A DNA stretch of 64,000 bases, from contig JAAEMK010000497.1 of NCBI GenBank assembly GCA_024225635.1, forward strand, positions 124,001-188,000, given 5' to 3'. The translations under genes were made by a program, and so were the position numbers. How positions within the stretch are numbered: the first letter of the stretch is position 1; each line of letters begins with the position of its first letter. This document shows, piece after piece, positions 1 to 10,536 of the stretch. The DNA comes from Desulfobacteraceae bacterium. Its GTDB lineage: Bacteria > Desulfobacterota > Desulfobacteria > Desulfobacterales > Desulfobacteraceae. The notes under the pieces are model-generated. The model saw only the letters and a list, made by a program, of their open reading frames with translations. It had not been told where the DNA came from and did no database searches.

Positions 1-1071
1 CCCCTGATCATCGGCGGCATGAGTTTTGGCGCCCTTTCCCCCACCATGTGGGAGGGACTTCAGATGGGGGTTGCCTACCTGAACGAGGAGCTTAACATGC
101 CGGTCCGGATCTCCACGGGCGAGGGCGGGTGTCCGCCCCGGCTGTTGCGTTCCCGCTTCCTTAAATATGTGATTCTCCAGATCGCCTCGGGGTATTTCGG
201 GTGGGATGAGATCATCCACGCCATCCCCCACATGAAGGAGGACCCCTGTGCCATCGAGATCAAGTACGGCCAGGGGGCCAAGCCCGGAGACGGCGGCCTT
301 CTCATGTGGCATAAGGTCAATAAATTGATTGCGGCCATCCGGGGTGTTCCCCAGGGCATCAGCCTGCCCAGCCCCCCCACCCACCAGACCCAGTACTCCA
401 TCGAGGAGTCCGTGGCAAAGATGATCCAGTCCATGTCCATGGCCTGGGGATTCAGGGTGCCGGTATACCCGAAGATCTCGGCTTCTTCCACTTCGCTTGC
501 GGTCCTGAACAACCTCACCCGGAACGATTTTGCCTCGGCCCTTGCCATTGACGGCGAGGACGGGGGAACCGGGGCGGCCTATGCCGTGTCCGTGGATCAC
601 ATGGGGCACCCCATCGCTTCCTGTATCCGGGATAACTACCTCAACCTTGTGAAGGTTGGAAAGCAGAACGAGATTCCCATCTTTGCCGGGGGCGGCATCG
701 GCAAGAACGGCAATATCGCGGCCAATGCCGCGGCCCTGATCATGCTCGGGGCAAGCGGCGTCCAGATCGGAAAATACGTGATGCAGGCCGCGGCCGGCTG
801 TATCGGCACGGAAACCGACCGCTGCAATGTCTGCAATCTGGGCATCTGTCCCAAGGGTATCACCTCCCAGGACCCCCGCCTCTATCGCAGGCTCGATCCC
901 GAGGCCGTGGCCCAGCGGGTGGTGGATCTTTTTGTCAGCTTTGATACGGAACTCAAAAAGATCGTGGCGCCCCTGGGACGCTCCACATCCCTGCCCATCG
1001 GCATGTCCGACGCCCTTGGCATCGACGATTATGCCGCGGCAGAGCGTCTCAATATCAAGTACGTGGTTTAG
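1..1071 (+). CDS. gltB: Glutamate synthase FMN-binding (GltB-type) domain protein, 5' end missing
   Basis: The reading frame is open from base 1, so the true start lies before the window. The visible 356 residues are the FMN-binding TIM-barrel half of glutamate synthase, which converts 2-oxoglutarate plus ammonia (from glutamine) to glutamate. Supporting motifs are GDGGTGAAYA, the phosphate loop FAGGGIGKNGN and a cysteine group C-x2-C-x4-C-P-K-G near the end that suits the family's Fe-S cluster. The protein ends soon after the barrel and lacks the GXGXG beta-helix tail of classical GltB. That tail begins the next gene, 11 bases downstream, so the synthase is split between genes. The glutaminase domain should lie upstream, outside the window. 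Confidence 0.9.
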   Translation, partial: PLIIGGMSFGALSPTMWEGLQMGVAYLNEELNMPVRISTGEGGCPPRLLRSRFLKYVILQIASGYFGWDEIIHAIPHMKEDPCAIEIKYGQGAKPGDGGLLMWHKVNKLIAAIRGVPQGISLPSPPTHQTQYSIEESVAKMIQSMSMAWGFRVPVYPKISASSTSLAVLNNLTRNDFASALAIDGEDGGTGAAYAVSVDHMGHPIASCIRDNYLNLVKVGKQNEIPIFAGGGIGKNGNIAANAAALIMLGASGVQIGKYVMQAAAGCIGTETDRCNVCNLGICPKGITSQDPRLYRRLDPEAVAQRVVDLFVSFDTELKKIVAPLGRSTSLPIGMSDALGIDDYAAAERLNIKYVV

Positions 1072-1082
1072 GAGAAGCGGAT

Positions 1083-3416
1083 ATGAAGGAAACAGAGTAT
1101 TACAGGATATCAGGCAAGAAAGAGGATCTGCGCCTCTCCTCCAGGATTCTCGAAGAGACGATTCAGCGGGAGGTGGCGCACGGACACAGGGTCATCGAGG
1201 TGGAAGCCTTTGGCCAGCACGGCATTGGCGGCCGCCTCTTCAAGGCGGACGGCGAAGCGGTCAGGATACGGATAGTGGGCCACTCGGGCCAGCGGACCGG
1301 TTCCCTGGGATGCCCCAATACCGAGATCGAGATCGTGGGCCCGGCCTCGGACGATATCGGTTGGCTCAATGCCGGGGCCGAAATCACGGTCCATGGCAAC
1401 GCCTCCAACGGCGCCATGAACGGCGCGGCCCAGGGAAAGGTATTCATTGCCGGCAACATCGGCGCCCGGGGCATGACCATGACCAAGCACAACCCGCGAT
1501 TCGAGCCCCCGGAGCTGTGGGTGCTGGGCTCTGCCGGGGATTATTTCGGCGAGTTCATGGCCGGCGGTGTCGCCGTCATCTGCGGCCATGAGCCCCAGAA
1601 CCCGGAGAGTGTCCTCGGCTACCGTCCCTTTGTGGGCATGGTGGGGGGCAAGGCCTTTTTCAGGGGCCAGGCCAACGGCTACTCCAAGGCCGATGCCGTC
1701 ATGATGCCCATTGAGGACACCGATTGGGACTGGCTGGTCAGCAACATGGGGACCTTCCTTGACAAGATCGGGCGGCCCGAGCTGTTCGACTCCCTGTCCA
1801 AGCGGTCCGAATGGCAGATGCTCCGGGCAAAGACCCCCCGGGAGAAGATGTCAAAAAGCAAACAGCTCTCCATGGCGGCGTTCCGGCGGGATGTCTGGGA
1901 CCGGGAGCTTGGAAAGGGCGGGCTCATCGGTGACCTTGAGGAGGTGGAACATGATGCCATCCCCGTGATCACCAAGGGGGAGCTGAGGCGCTATGTCCCC
2001 GTTTGGGAGCACGGAAAGTACAAGGCGCCCTGCCAGACCGCCTGCCCCACGGGCATTCCTGTCCAGGAACGGTGGCATCTCATCCGGAACGGCCTGGTGG
2101 AGGAGGCCCTGGAGCTTGGGCTCAAGTACACCCCGTTTCCGGCCACCGTGTGCGGTAACCTCTGCCCCAGCCCCTGCATGGCGTCCTGCACCAAGCATGA
2201 TCAATATATGACCCCGGTCAATGTGAGGCTGCTGGGCCGGGCCGGGCTTGAGGGGGTGACCCCGGAACCCGCTCCTGCCAGCGGTAAACAGGTGGCCGTG
2301 CTCGGGGCCGGCCCCGGCGGCATCGCCGCCGCCTGGCATCTGGCCCTCCAGGGCCATGAAGTGGTGATCATTGACGGGTCGGACAAGATCGGCGGCAAGA
2401 TCGCATCGTTGATACCGGCCTCCAGGATCGCCCAGGCGACCCTGGACTCGGAACTGGACCGGGTCAGGGAATTGATTCCCGATATCCGGCTCAACCAGAA
2501 GATCACGTCCAAGGAGTTCTCGCGGCTTAAAAACGAGTTTGACTATGTGGTGGTGGCCACCGGTGCCAGCAAGCCCCGGCTGCTGCCGGTGCCCGGCATT
2601 GAAAAGGCCGTGTCGGCCAACGATTTCCTGGAAGCGGCCAAAAAAGATGAGGCTGTCTGCGGTAAGCGGGTGGTGATCATCGGCGCGGGTAACGTGGGGT
2701 GCGATGTTGCCACCGAGGCAAGCCGCCTCGGGGCGGAAACCATCTCCATGATCGATGTCCAGAAGCCCGCCGCATTCGGCAAGGAGCGGGAGGACGCGGA
2801 AGCGGTCGGCGCCACCTTTGCCTGGCCCTGCTTTACCCGGGAGATCTCGGAGCAGGGGGTTGTGCTCCAGGATGACGATCTCATGGAAGCCGATACCGTG
2901 GTGGTCTCCATCGGGGATCTGCCCGACATCGATTTCCTGTCGGACACGGTTGACACCCGGAACGGGTTTATCAAAGTGGATGAGTTCAACCGTACTTCGG
3001 ACAACAGCGTTTACGCCATCGGCGATTCCGTGGCGCCCGGCCTCATCACCGACGCCATTGGCGCCGGCAAGCGGGCGGCCCGTGCCATTGACGCGGCCAT
3101 TCAGGGCAAGGCGCCGGAAATCGCCGACCCCCGGCCCCAAATCGATAAAGCACGGGTTTCCCTGGAATACTTTGACCCAACCATTAAAAGTTATGATACA
3201 CTGGATCAATGCGGCGAGGAGTGCGCCTCCTGCGGACGGTGCCGGGATTGCCAGATCTGCGTCACTGTCTGTCCGGAAGCGGCCATCCAGCGGTTCGATA
3301 CCAGCGACGGCGGATATGAATACAGGGTGGATCCTGCGCGGTGCATCGGATGCGGTTTTTGTGCAGGAGCGTGTCCCTGCGGCATCTGGGCCCTTGTCCC
3401 CAACACGCCCCTCTAA
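1083..3416 (+). CDS. Glutamate synthase GXGXG domain / GltD-like NAD(P)H oxidoreductase / ferredoxin fusion
   Basis: 777 residues in three parts. Residues 1 to about 240 are the glycine-rich right-handed helix that normally ends GltB (HGNASNGAMNG, GNIGARG). Residues about 310-700 are a GltD-type flavoprotein: an N-terminal double-cysteine Fe-S region (CQTACPTGIP, then CGNLCPSPCMASC), an FAD loop GAGPGGIAAAW near 408 and a second dinucleotide loop GAGNVGCD near 534. Residues about 710-770 are a two-cluster ferredoxin (CGRCRDCQICVTVCP; CIGCGFCAGACPCG). It presumably passes electrons from NAD(P)H or ferredoxin to the FMN subunit encoded just upstream. AGGAGAAG lies a few bases before the ATG. 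Fusing the beta-helix tail to the small subunit is unusual. Confidence 0.88.
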   Translation: MKETEYYRISGKKEDLRLSSRILEETIQREVAHGHRVIEVEAFGQHGIGGRLFKADGEAVRIRIVGHSGQRTGSLGCPNTEIEIVGPASDDIGWLNAGAEITVHGNASNGAMNGAAQGKVFIAGNIGARGMTMTKHNPRFEPPELWVLGSAGDYFGEFMAGGVAVICGHEPQNPESVLGYRPFVGMVGGKAFFRGQANGYSKADAVMMPIEDTDWDWLVSNMGTFLDKIGRPELFDSLSKRSEWQMLRAKTPREKMSKSKQLSMAAFRRDVWDRELGKGGLIGDLEEVEHDAIPVITKGELRRYVPVWEHGKYKAPCQTACPTGIPVQERWHLIRNGLVEEALELGLKYTPFPATVCGNLCPSPCMASCTKHDQYMTPVNVRLLGRAGLEGVTPEPAPASGKQVAVLGAGPGGIAAAWHLALQGHEVVIIDGSDKIGGKIASLIPASRIAQATLDSELDRVRELIPDIRLNQKITSKEFSRLKNEFDYVVVATGASKPRLLPVPGIEKAVSANDFLEAAKKDEAVCGKRVVIIGAGNVGCDVATEASRLGAETISMIDVQKPAAFGKEREDAEAVGATFAWPCFTREISEQGVVLQDDDLMEADTVVVSIGDLPDIDFLSDTVDTRNGFIKVDEFNRTSDNSVYAIGDSVAPGLITDAIGAGKRAARAIDAAIQGKAPEIADPRPQIDKARVSLEYFDPTIKSYDTLDQCGEECASCGRCRDCQICVTVCPEAAIQRFDTSDGGYEYRVDPARCIGCGFCAGACPCGIWALVPNTPL

Positions 3417-3462
3417 GGCGCTGTTGGGGAATTGAAATGAATTTAGGCGGAAAAGAGAGAAT

Positions 3463-4596
3463 ATGAAAGCGTTACTAGCACTTGCGGACGGCAGGACATT
3501 TCCCTGCCGCAGTTTTACGGGTCCCGGGGAGGCTGCCGGGGAGGTGGTGTTCAACACCAGCATGACCGGCTACCAGGAGATTCTGACCGATCCATCCTAT
3601 TTCGGCCAGATGGTGACCCTGACCTATCCCCTGATCGGCAACTACGGTGTCTGCCCCGAGGATGTGGAGTCTGAACGAATCCAGGCACGGGCACTCATAG
3701 TCCGGGAATATGTTGATTTTCCCAGCAACTTTCGATCCACCGGCACCCTGGCCGATTATCTCAAAAAAGAGGGGGTGCTGGGCATCGAGGATCTTGATAC
3801 CCGGGCCCTGACCCGTCATATCCGGACCAAGGGGGCCATGGGGGCTGTGATCTCAACCTCGGATCTTGATCCTGCAAGCCTTGTGGAAAAGGCCAAGGCC
3901 GTCGCACCCATGGAGGGGTGTGACTTTGTCAAGGAGGTGACCTGCGAGTTTCCCTATTTCTGGCGGGACAATCAGCCGGTTCATGTGGCCAAGAACGTCG
4001 CGTTGGACGCTTCCATCTGGCGCCATGGCAAAGAGAAGCACCGGGTGGCGGCGTTGGATTTCGGCATCAAGTACAACATCATCCGCTGCCTCGAGGCGGC
4101 CGGGTGCGAGGTGCTGGTTTTACCGGCCACTACTCCCCCCGACACCATCAGGCAGCTTGAGCCGGACGGCATCTTCCTCTCCAACGGTCCCGGGGATCCC
4201 GGACCCGTGTCCTACGCCATCGACACCATCAGGGAGCTTCTGGGCTTTAAGCCCATGTTCGGCATATGTCTCGGCATGCAGCTCATGGCTCTGGCCATGG
4301 GCGCCAAGACCCTGAAGATCAAGTTCGGTCACCGGGGGGGCAACCAGCCGGTGAAGAACCTTGCCACGGACAAGGTGGAGATCACCTCCCAGAACCACGG
4401 GTTTGCCGTGGATCTCGACTCCCTGGGCGATAAGGGTGGCCTTATGACCCATATCAATCTCAACGAGCGCTCCCTTGAGGGGATCAAGAACGAGGATCTT
4501 CAGGCCTTTGCCGTCCAGTATCACCCCGAAGCCTCCCCCGGCCCCCACGACGCCGCCTATCTCTTTAACCAGTTTGCAGGAATGATGGACAAGTAA
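3463..4596 (+). CDS. carA: Carbamoyl phosphate synthase, small (glutaminase) subunit
   Basis: 377 residues, the usual length. It hydrolyses glutamine and feeds ammonia to CarB for carbamoyl phosphate, the precursor of arginine and pyrimidines. The N-terminal half is the CPSase small-chain domain ([17 protein letters not shown]). The C-terminal half is a class I glutamine amidotransferase with nucleophile Cys269 in GICLGMQL and His354/Glu356 in YHPEASPGP. The stop codon is one base before the carB ATG, so the two subunits are translated together. No arginine- or pyrimidine-responsive leader was seen in the 46-base gap before it. Confidence 0.97.
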   Translation: MKALLALADGRTFPCRSFTGPGEAAGEVVFNTSMTGYQEILTDPSYFGQMVTLTYPLIGNYGVCPEDVESERIQARALIVREYVDFPSNFRSTGTLADYLKKEGVLGIEDLDTRALTRHIRTKGAMGAVISTSDLDPASLVEKAKAVAPMEGCDFVKEVTCEFPYFWRDNQPVHVAKNVALDASIWRHGKEKHRVAALDFGIKYNIIRCLEAAGCEVLVLPATTPPDTIRQLEPDGIFLSNGPGDPGPVSYAIDTIRELLGFKPMFGICLGMQLMALAMGAKTLKIKFGHRGGNQPVKNLATDKVEITSQNHGFAVDLDSLGDKGGLMTHINLNERSLEGIKNEDLQAFAVQYHPEASPGPHDAAYLFNQFAGMMDK

Positions 4597-4597
4597 T

Positions 4598-7500
4598 ATG
4601 CCTAAACGCACGGACATAAAAAAGATTTTGATTATCGGAGCGGGCCCCATCATCATCAGCCAGGCCTGCGAGTTTGACTACTCCGGAACCCAGGCCTGCA
4701 AGGCCCTTAAGGAAGAAGGATACGAGGTGGTCCTGGTCAACTCCAACCCGGCCACCATCATGACCGATCCTGAAACCGCGGATCGCACCTATATTGAGCC
4801 GGTGACCCCGGAGAGCCTTGCCAAGATCATTGAAAAGGAGCGGCCCTGCGCCCTGCTGCCCACCCTGGGCGGCCAGACAGGTCTTAACACGGCGATTGAA
4901 GCGGCCAAGATGGGGGTGCTTGACAAGTATAATGTCGAGATGATCGGCGCCTCCACCGAGGCGATCAAGAAGGCTGAAGACCGGGAGCTGTTCCGGGACG
5001 CCATGAACAAGATCGGGCTAAGGATTCCCAACTCCGGTTTTGCCAACAACATGCACGAGGTGGAGACCATCTCCAAGGAGATCGGTTTTCCCATCATCGT
5101 CCGGCCAAGCTTCACCCTGGGCGGCACCGGCGGCGGGGTGGCCTATAATCCCGAGGAGCTGGCCGTGCTGGCCAAGAGCGGTCTCGATGCAAGCTTCATC
5201 ACCCAGGTGATGCTCGAAGAGTCGGTGCTGGGCTGGAAAGAGTATGAGCTTGAGGTGATGCGGGACCATGTGGGCAACGTGGTGATCATCTGTTCCATCG
5301 AGAACTTTGACGCCATGGGGGTTCACACCGGCGACAGCATCACCGTGGCCCCGGCCCAGACCCTGTCGGACAAGGAGTACCAGGTCCTGAGGGACGCATC
5401 CATCGCCATCATGCAGGAGATCGGCGTGGATACGGGCGGCTCCAACGTTCAGTTCGCCATCAACCCGGAAAACGGGGAGATGATCATCGTGGAGATGAAC
5501 CCCCGGGTTTCCAGGAGTTCGGCCCTGGCCTCCAAGGCCACCGGATTTCCCATTGCCAAGATTGCGGCCAAGCTCGCCGTGGGCTACACCCTGGATGAGA
5601 TCCCCAATGATATTACCGGCGAGACCCTGGCAAGTTTCGAACCCTCCATCGACTATGTCGTGACCAAGATTCCCAGGTGGACCTTTGAGAAGTTTCCGGA
5701 GACCGAGGATATCCTGACCACGGCCATGAAGAGTGTCGGCGAGACCATGAGCATCGGCCGGACCTTTAAGGAGTCCCTGCAAAAGGGGTTGCGGTCCCTT
5801 GAGATCGGCCGGTTCGGGTTCGGGGCCGACGGCAAGGATCCCCTTCCCGGCGCTGTTTCCCGGAACGAGCTGGAGTACCGTCTGGCCACCCCAAACTCCC
5901 AGCGGATCTTCTTTATCAAGCATGCGCTGACCAACGGCATGAGTGTGGAGGCCATCAACGACCTCACCGGTATCGACCCCTGGTTCCTCTTCCAGATGAA
6001 GCAGCTGGTGGAGTTTGAGAAAACCGTTGCCCTGGCAGGCAACGACCTTCCCAAGGATATGCTGGAAAAGGCCAAGCGGTGGGGCTATTCAGACAAGCAG
6101 CTGGCCCATCTTACCGGCATGGGTGAGGAGAAGATCGAAACCCTTAGAAAGCGCATGGGCATCGTGCCCGGGTACAAGCTGGTTGACACCTGTGCCGCCG
6201 AGTTCAGGGCCGCCACCCCCTACTACTACTCCACCTATGAAAAGGAGTGCGAGGCCAGGGTGTCCGACCGTAAAAAGGTGATCATCCTGGGCGGCGGTCC
6301 CAACCGGATCGGCCAGGGCATCGAGTTTGATTACTGCTGCGTCCATGCCTCCTTTGCCCTCCGGGAAGAGGGGGTGGAAAGCATCATGGTAAACTCCAAC
6401 CCCGAGACCGTGAGTACCGACTACGACACCTCGGACAAGCTCTATTTCGAGCCCCTCACAAGGGAGGATGTGCTTCACATCGTTGAGAAGGAGAAGCCAT
6501 TCGGGGTGATCGTCCAGTTTGGCGGCCAGACCCCCCTCAACCTTGCCACCGACCTTGAAAAGGCGGGCGTGCCCATCATCGGCACAAGCCCGGACAGCAT
6601 CGACCGGGCCGAGGACAGGGACCGGTTCCAGGAGATGCTGGACAAGCTTGATATTGCCCAGCCGGCCAACGGCATTGCCACCAACATCGATGATGCCCAC
6701 GCGGTTGCCAGGGAGATCGGTTATCCCGTGATGGTGCGGCCCTCATTTGTTCTCGGGGGCAGGGCCATGAAGATCGTGTACGACGCATCCGAGCTCGAGG
6801 AGTACTTCAACCTTGCGGTCAAGGCGTCTCCGGACCATCCGGTGCTCATCGACCAGTTCCTGGAGGACGCATTTGAGCTTGACGTGGACGCCATCTCCGA
6901 CGGTGAGAACACGGTGATCGGCGGCATGATGGAGCACATCGAAGAGGCGGGCATCCATTCGGGTGATTCGGCCTGCGTGCTGCCGCCCTACAGCATCGAC
7001 CAGAAGCACATCGACGAGATGACCCGGGCGGCCAAGGCCCTGGCAAAAGAGCTCAAGGTCAAGGGACTGATGAACATCCAGTTCGGCATCATGGACGACA
7101 AGGTCTATGTGATAGAGGTCAATCCCAGGGCATCAAGAACCGTTCCCTTTGTGAGCAAGGCCACCGGGGTTCCCCTGGCAAAGCTTGCCACCAAGGTGAT
7201 GTTGGGCAAGACCCTTGGGGAGCTGGGGCTCACCGAGCAGGTGATCCCGGCCCACTATTCCGTGAAAGAGGCTGTCATGCCCTTTGACCGTTTCTCCAAT
7301 GTGGATCCGGTCCTCGGGCCCGAGATGAAGTCCACGGGCGAGGTGATGGGCATGGACAAGGATCTGGGGGCTGCCGTGGCCAAGGCCCAGCTTGGCGCGG
7401 GCCAGAATTTGCCCGTTGAGGGCACCGTGTTCATCAGCGTCCAGGACAGTGATAAAAACGCGGCCCTGGAGGTCGCAAAAGGGTTCTACCAGATGGGCTT

Positions 7501-7834
7501 TGACTTGTTGGCCACCCGGGGAACGGCCATGTTTCTCCAGGAGAACGCCATCCCGGCCAAGGTGGTGGAGAAGGTCTCCACAGGCCGCCCCAATGTTGTG
7601 GACGCGGTCAAGAACAACGAGATCCAGCTAATCCTCAACACCGGGGCCAGCAGCCAGACCAAGGCGGACGGATATGCCATCCGGCGGGCCGCCATCCGGT
7701 ACAAGGTCCCCTATGCAACCACCACCGACGGCACCCGTGCCATCTGCAAGGCGATCCAGGCCTTGAAAAGAGAGAGCCTGACCGTCATGGCGATCCAGGA
7801 TTACCACACCCAGGAAGGTGAAACAAATGTGTGA
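4598..7834 (+). CDS. carB: Carbamoyl phosphate synthase, large subunit
   Basis: 1078 residues, full length. Two homologous ATP-grasp halves are visible: [17 protein letters not shown] at about residue 12 and [17 protein letters not shown] at about 563. Each is followed by matching SNPET/SNPAT and VRPSF-LGG segments. A C-terminal MGS-like allosteric region begins near residue 935 ([10 protein letters not shown]). The enzyme makes carbamoyl phosphate from bicarbonate, two ATP and ammonia channelled from CarA. The last codons overlap the purF start by 8 bases (ATGTGTGA), so purine and pyrimidine/arginine entry enzymes share one transcript here. Confidence 0.97.
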   Translation: MPKRTDIKKILIIGAGPIIISQACEFDYSGTQACKALKEEGYEVVLVNSNPATIMTDPETADRTYIEPVTPESLAKIIEKERPCALLPTLGGQTGLNTAIEAAKMGVLDKYNVEMIGASTEAIKKAEDRELFRDAMNKIGLRIPNSGFANNMHEVETISKEIGFPIIVRPSFTLGGTGGGVAYNPEELAVLAKSGLDASFITQVMLEESVLGWKEYELEVMRDHVGNVVIICSIENFDAMGVHTGDSITVAPAQTLSDKEYQVLRDASIAIMQEIGVDTGGSNVQFAINPENGEMIIVEMNPRVSRSSALASKATGFPIAKIAAKLAVGYTLDEIPNDITGETLASFEPSIDYVVTKIPRWTFEKFPETEDILTTAMKSVGETMSIGRTFKESLQKGLRSLEIGRFGFGADGKDPLPGAVSRNELEYRLATPNSQRIFFIKHALTNGMSVEAINDLTGIDPWFLFQMKQLVEFEKTVALAGNDLPKDMLEKAKRWGYSDKQLAHLTGMGEEKIETLRKRMGIVPGYKLVDTCAAEFRAATPYYYSTYEKECEARVSDRKKVIILGGGPNRIGQGIEFDYCCVHASFALREEGVESIMVNSNPETVSTDYDTSDKLYFEPLTREDVLHIVEKEKPFGVIVQFGGQTPLNLATDLEKAGVPIIGTSPDSIDRAEDRDRFQEMLDKLDIAQPANGIATNIDDAHAVAREIGYPVMVRPSFVLGGRAMKIVYDASELEEYFNLAVKASPDHPVLIDQFLEDAFELDVDAISDGENTVIGGMMEHIEEAGIHSGDSACVLPPYSIDQKHIDEMTRAAKALAKELKVKGLMNIQFGIMDDKVYVIEVNPRASRTVPFVSKATGVPLAKLATKVMLGKTLGELGLTEQVIPAHYSVKEAVMPFDRFSNVDPVLGPEMKSTGEVMGMDKDLGAAVAKAQLGAGQNLPVEGTVFISVQDSDKNAALEVAKGFYQMGFDLLATRGTAMFLQENAIPAKVVEKVSTGRPNVVDAVKNNEIQLILNTGASSQTKADGYAIRRAAIRYKVPYATTTDGTRAICKAIQALKRESLTVMAIQDYHTQEGETNV

Positions 7835-9239
7835 AAACGACAGACCAAAGGATGAATGCGGGGTCTTTGGCCTCTATCGTCATCCCGAGGCGGCAAAGCT
7901 GACCTATTTCGGACTCTACGCGCTCCAGCACAGGGGCCAGGAGAGCGCCGGCATCAGCGTTTCCAGGGGAAGCAACAAGATTGATTCCCACAAGGGCATG
8001 GGACTTGTCCATGACGTTTTTAAAATGGAGGACCTGGAGCGCATCGAGGGCGGCAGCGCCATCGGCCATGTCAGGTACTCCACCACCGGGGATTCGGTGA
8101 TCGCCAATGCCCAGCCCTTTGTGGTCAATCACCGGGGCCGCTCCTATGCCGTGGCCCACAACGGGAACCTGGTGAACGCCCACAAGCTGAAAAAGGAGCT
8201 TGAGGAGAACGGGTCGATCTTCCAGACCACCATGGATTCAGAGGTGTTTCTCCACCTCTTTGTCAAGAACCTGAAGGGCGGGGACGTGGTCACGGCGATC
8301 CGGAAGTCCGTGGCAAAGATCGAGGGGGCGTACTCCCTTGTGATCCTGACCTGCAAGGGGGAGGTGATCGGCGTCAAGGATCCCAACAGCTTCAGGCCCC
8401 TTGCACTGGGTAAGCTCAATGGCAGCTATGTGCTCTCGTCAGAAACCTGCGCCTTTGACCTTGTCCAGGCGGAGTTTGTGCGGGAGCTGGATCCCGGCGA
8501 GATCGTCATCATCAACGAGGACGGCGTCACCAGCATCAAGCCCGAGCCTGAGCCAAAGAAACACTCCCTGTGCATCTTCGAGTACATCTACTTTTCACGG
8601 CCCGATTCCACCATCTTTGGTAAAAACGTCTACCAGATGCGAAAGGCCCACGGAAAGCGGCTGGCCCAGGAGGCGCCGGTGGATGCCGACTTTGTGATGC
8701 CCTTTCCCGATTCCGGCAACTATGCGGCCATCGGCTATGCCGAGGAGTCGGGCATCCCCTTTGAGATGGGCATGATACGGAACCATTACGTGGGCAGAAG
8801 TTTTATCCAGCCCACCCAGAGCATGCGGGACTTTGCCGTGAGGGTCAAGCTCAACCCCGTGCGGGAGTTGATCCGGAACAAGGAGATCATCATCATCGAG
8901 GATTCCATCATCCGGGGCACCACGGCGATGACAAGGGTCCAGGCGTTGCGGGATCTGGGGGCGAAAAAGGTGCATATGCGCATCTCCTGTCCCCCCCACA
9001 GGTTTCCCTGCTTCTACGGTATCGACTTCTCCTCCAAGGGGGAGCTTGTGGCGGCGAGCAAGACCGAGGAGGAGCTGACAAGCTTTCTTGGGCTCGACAC
9101 CCTCCACTACCTCTCCATTGAGGGGATGCTCGAGGCCAGCGGCGTGGAAAACCCGGAGGATCACTTTTGCAAGGCCTGTTTTGACGGATCCTATCCCGTG
9201 GCCTTTGATCCGGAATTAACCAAGGCGTGCATGGGGTAG
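7827..9239 (+). CDS. purF: Amidophosphoribosyltransferase (PurF), Fe-S, propeptide type
   Basis: About 470 residues. It commits PRPP to purine synthesis by forming phosphoribosylamine from glutamine. I start at ATG 7827 because AGGAAGG sits 8 bases upstream; an in-frame GTG at 7818 lies inside that Shine-Dalgarno. The catalytic cysteine is in DECGVFG, about ten residues in, so the protein is the propeptide type (as in Bacillus) and must be clipped after Glu. The PRPP loop is [13 protein letters not shown]. Cysteines in [24 protein letters not shown] and FCKACF match the 4Fe-4S ligands of the Bacillus enzyme. The start overlaps the end of carB. Confidence 0.95.
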   Translation: MCENDRPKDECGVFGLYRHPEAAKLTYFGLYALQHRGQESAGISVSRGSNKIDSHKGMGLVHDVFKMEDLERIEGGSAIGHVRYSTTGDSVIANAQPFVVNHRGRSYAVAHNGNLVNAHKLKKELEENGSIFQTTMDSEVFLHLFVKNLKGGDVVTAIRKSVAKIEGAYSLVILTCKGEVIGVKDPNSFRPLALGKLNGSYVLSSETCAFDLVQAEFVRELDPGEIVIINEDGVTSIKPEPEPKKHSLCIFEYIYFSRPDSTIFGKNVYQMRKAHGKRLAQEAPVDADFVMPFPDSGNYAAIGYAEESGIPFEMGMIRNHYVGRSFIQPTQSMRDFAVRVKLNPVRELIRNKEIIIIEDSIIRGTTAMTRVQALRDLGAKKVHMRISCPPHRFPCFYGIDFSSKGELVAASKTEEELTSFLGLDTLHYLSIEGMLEASGVENPEDHFCKACFDGSYPVAFDPELTKACMG

Positions 9240-9241
9240 TG

Positions 9242-10240
9242 ATGCAGAAACGAACAGTCGCTTTTTCCAAGGATTCCTCCAACCTGTTTTTTCATATCCT
9301 CACCAAGTGTAACCTTAAGTGCCGGCACTGCTACATCAACCGGGAGGAGCACGGGGAGACCACCCTTTCCATGGACACCATCGAGCGGTGGCTTTCGCTC
9401 TTTGCCGACCGGGCCCGGGAGACCAACCTGATCTTCCTCGGGGGGGAGCCGACCCTTCATCCGGACTTGAGCCTTGCCGTGAAAGAGGCGGGTCGGCTTG
9501 GGTTTAAGTCCATCACCATCGATACCAACGGGTTTCTGTTCCACGACATACTGGACCGGATCACCCCGGAGGAGGTGGATTTCATCAGCTTCTCCCTGGA
9601 CGGCGCCACACCCTCGACCAACGACGCCATCCGGGGCAAGGGGTGTTACGATGCCTGTGTCTCAGGGGTGAAACAGGCCGTTGCCAAGGGGTTTTCCACC
9701 TCCATGATCTATACGGTGAGCGGGGATAATATCCATGAGCTCGACCGGATGCCCGCCATGGTGAAGGAGCTGGGCATCGACCGCTTCTTCATCCAGGTGG
9801 TGGGGATCCGGGGGGAGTCGGCCGACGAGAACGGCCAGCTCCAGGTCACAAGGGAGAAATGGCTTGAGACCGTGCCCGGGGTGGCCGAAGAGGTGGCCCG
9901 GGCCGGAATCACCGTGACCTATCCCAAGGTGTTCCTAAACCCGGGGGAGGCGTTCCAGTGCGCAGGGCTTGTGGCGGACAACTACTTTGTCTTTCCCAAC
10001 GGCCGGGTCTACCGCTGTCCCATCTGCGAGGACCATGCCGTCCATGGCCTTACCATTGTGGATGATCGCCTTGTCCCCACAACCACCCTTAACGAGACCG
10101 CCCTGTTCAACCTCGATATTCCCGAGGGGTGCGTGATGAACAAGCTGGTCCAGCCCGGCAACATCACCTATAGGGCCGACGGCACGCCCGAACACAGGAT
10201 CGCCTGCTGCATGCTCAAGGAGGAGGTCCTGCCGGGCTAG
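9242..10240 (+). CDS. Radical SAM protein, function unknown
   Basis: About 332 residues. The radical SAM cluster motif is CNLKCRHC near residue 24, followed by FLGGEPTLHPD and SFSLDGATPSTND, which are typical of peptide- or cofactor-modifying members. The C-terminal part has scattered cysteines (FQCAG, YRCPICED, IACCM) that could hold an auxiliary cluster, though they do not form a full SPASM pattern. I start at ATG 9242, two bases after the purF stop; an in-frame ATG at 9227 lies inside purF. It closes the carAB-purF run and is followed by a strong terminator. Neither neighbours nor sequence define a substrate. Confidence 0.85.
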   Translation: MQKRTVAFSKDSSNLFFHILTKCNLKCRHCYINREEHGETTLSMDTIERWLSLFADRARETNLIFLGGEPTLHPDLSLAVKEAGRLGFKSITIDTNGFLFHDILDRITPEEVDFISFSLDGATPSTNDAIRGKGCYDACVSGVKQAVAKGFSTSMIYTVSGDNIHELDRMPAMVKELGIDRFFIQVVGIRGESADENGQLQVTREKWLETVPGVAEEVARAGITVTYPKVFLNPGEAFQCAGLVADNYFVFPNGRVYRCPICEDHAVHGLTIVDDRLVPTTTLNETALFNLDIPEGCVMNKLVQPGNITYRADGTPEHRIACCMLKEEVLPG

Positions 10241-10276
10241 ATTTTTTTTCCGCCTGGCTTTTTTCGTCAGATTACT

Positions 10277-10310
10277 GAGGCTGGACCGTGGGTCCGGCCT
10301 CTGCTGTTTT
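10277..10310 (+). terminator. Rho-independent terminator after the carAB-purF-rSAM run
   Basis: An 11-bp stem, GAGGCTGGACC pairing with GGTCCGGCCTC (one G-T pair), with a 3-base loop, followed by a short T-containing tail. It lies 36 bases after the radical SAM stop codon. Confidence 0.75.
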
Positions 10311-10420
10311 ATAGCTCAGGGCACATGAATTGACACCTTCCGCTTATTTATAATGATGAAAAGAGCATCAATCCATGTGCTCATATCTATAAGCCCCGGC
10401 ATGCCAAAGAAAATTTCCTG

Positions 10421-10450
10421 TTGACAAGGGCTGCCCGATTTTTTACTAAT
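10421..10450 (+). promoter_or_regulatory. Possible sigma70 promoter for the DUF4015 gene
   Basis: TTGACA at 10421 and ACTAAT at 10445, 18 bases apart, about 90 bases before the ATG. The match is only moderate at the -10. The rest of the 296-base gap holds the terminator above and no coding sequence I can support. Confidence 0.35.
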
Positions 10451-10536
10451 CATTTAGATAGACCTTTTCCCGACGATAGATTGCGTCGCGATCCCCGTAA
10501 CCGGGACCGTGCGAAATTTCATATTACAGGTGACCC

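Noticed and set aside
1851-3563. A 570-codon open frame on the minus strand opposite the GltD fusion
   Set aside because: The + strand frame has clear catalytic motifs; the antisense frame is glycine/arginine/histidine-rich, typical of shadows in high-G+C DNA.
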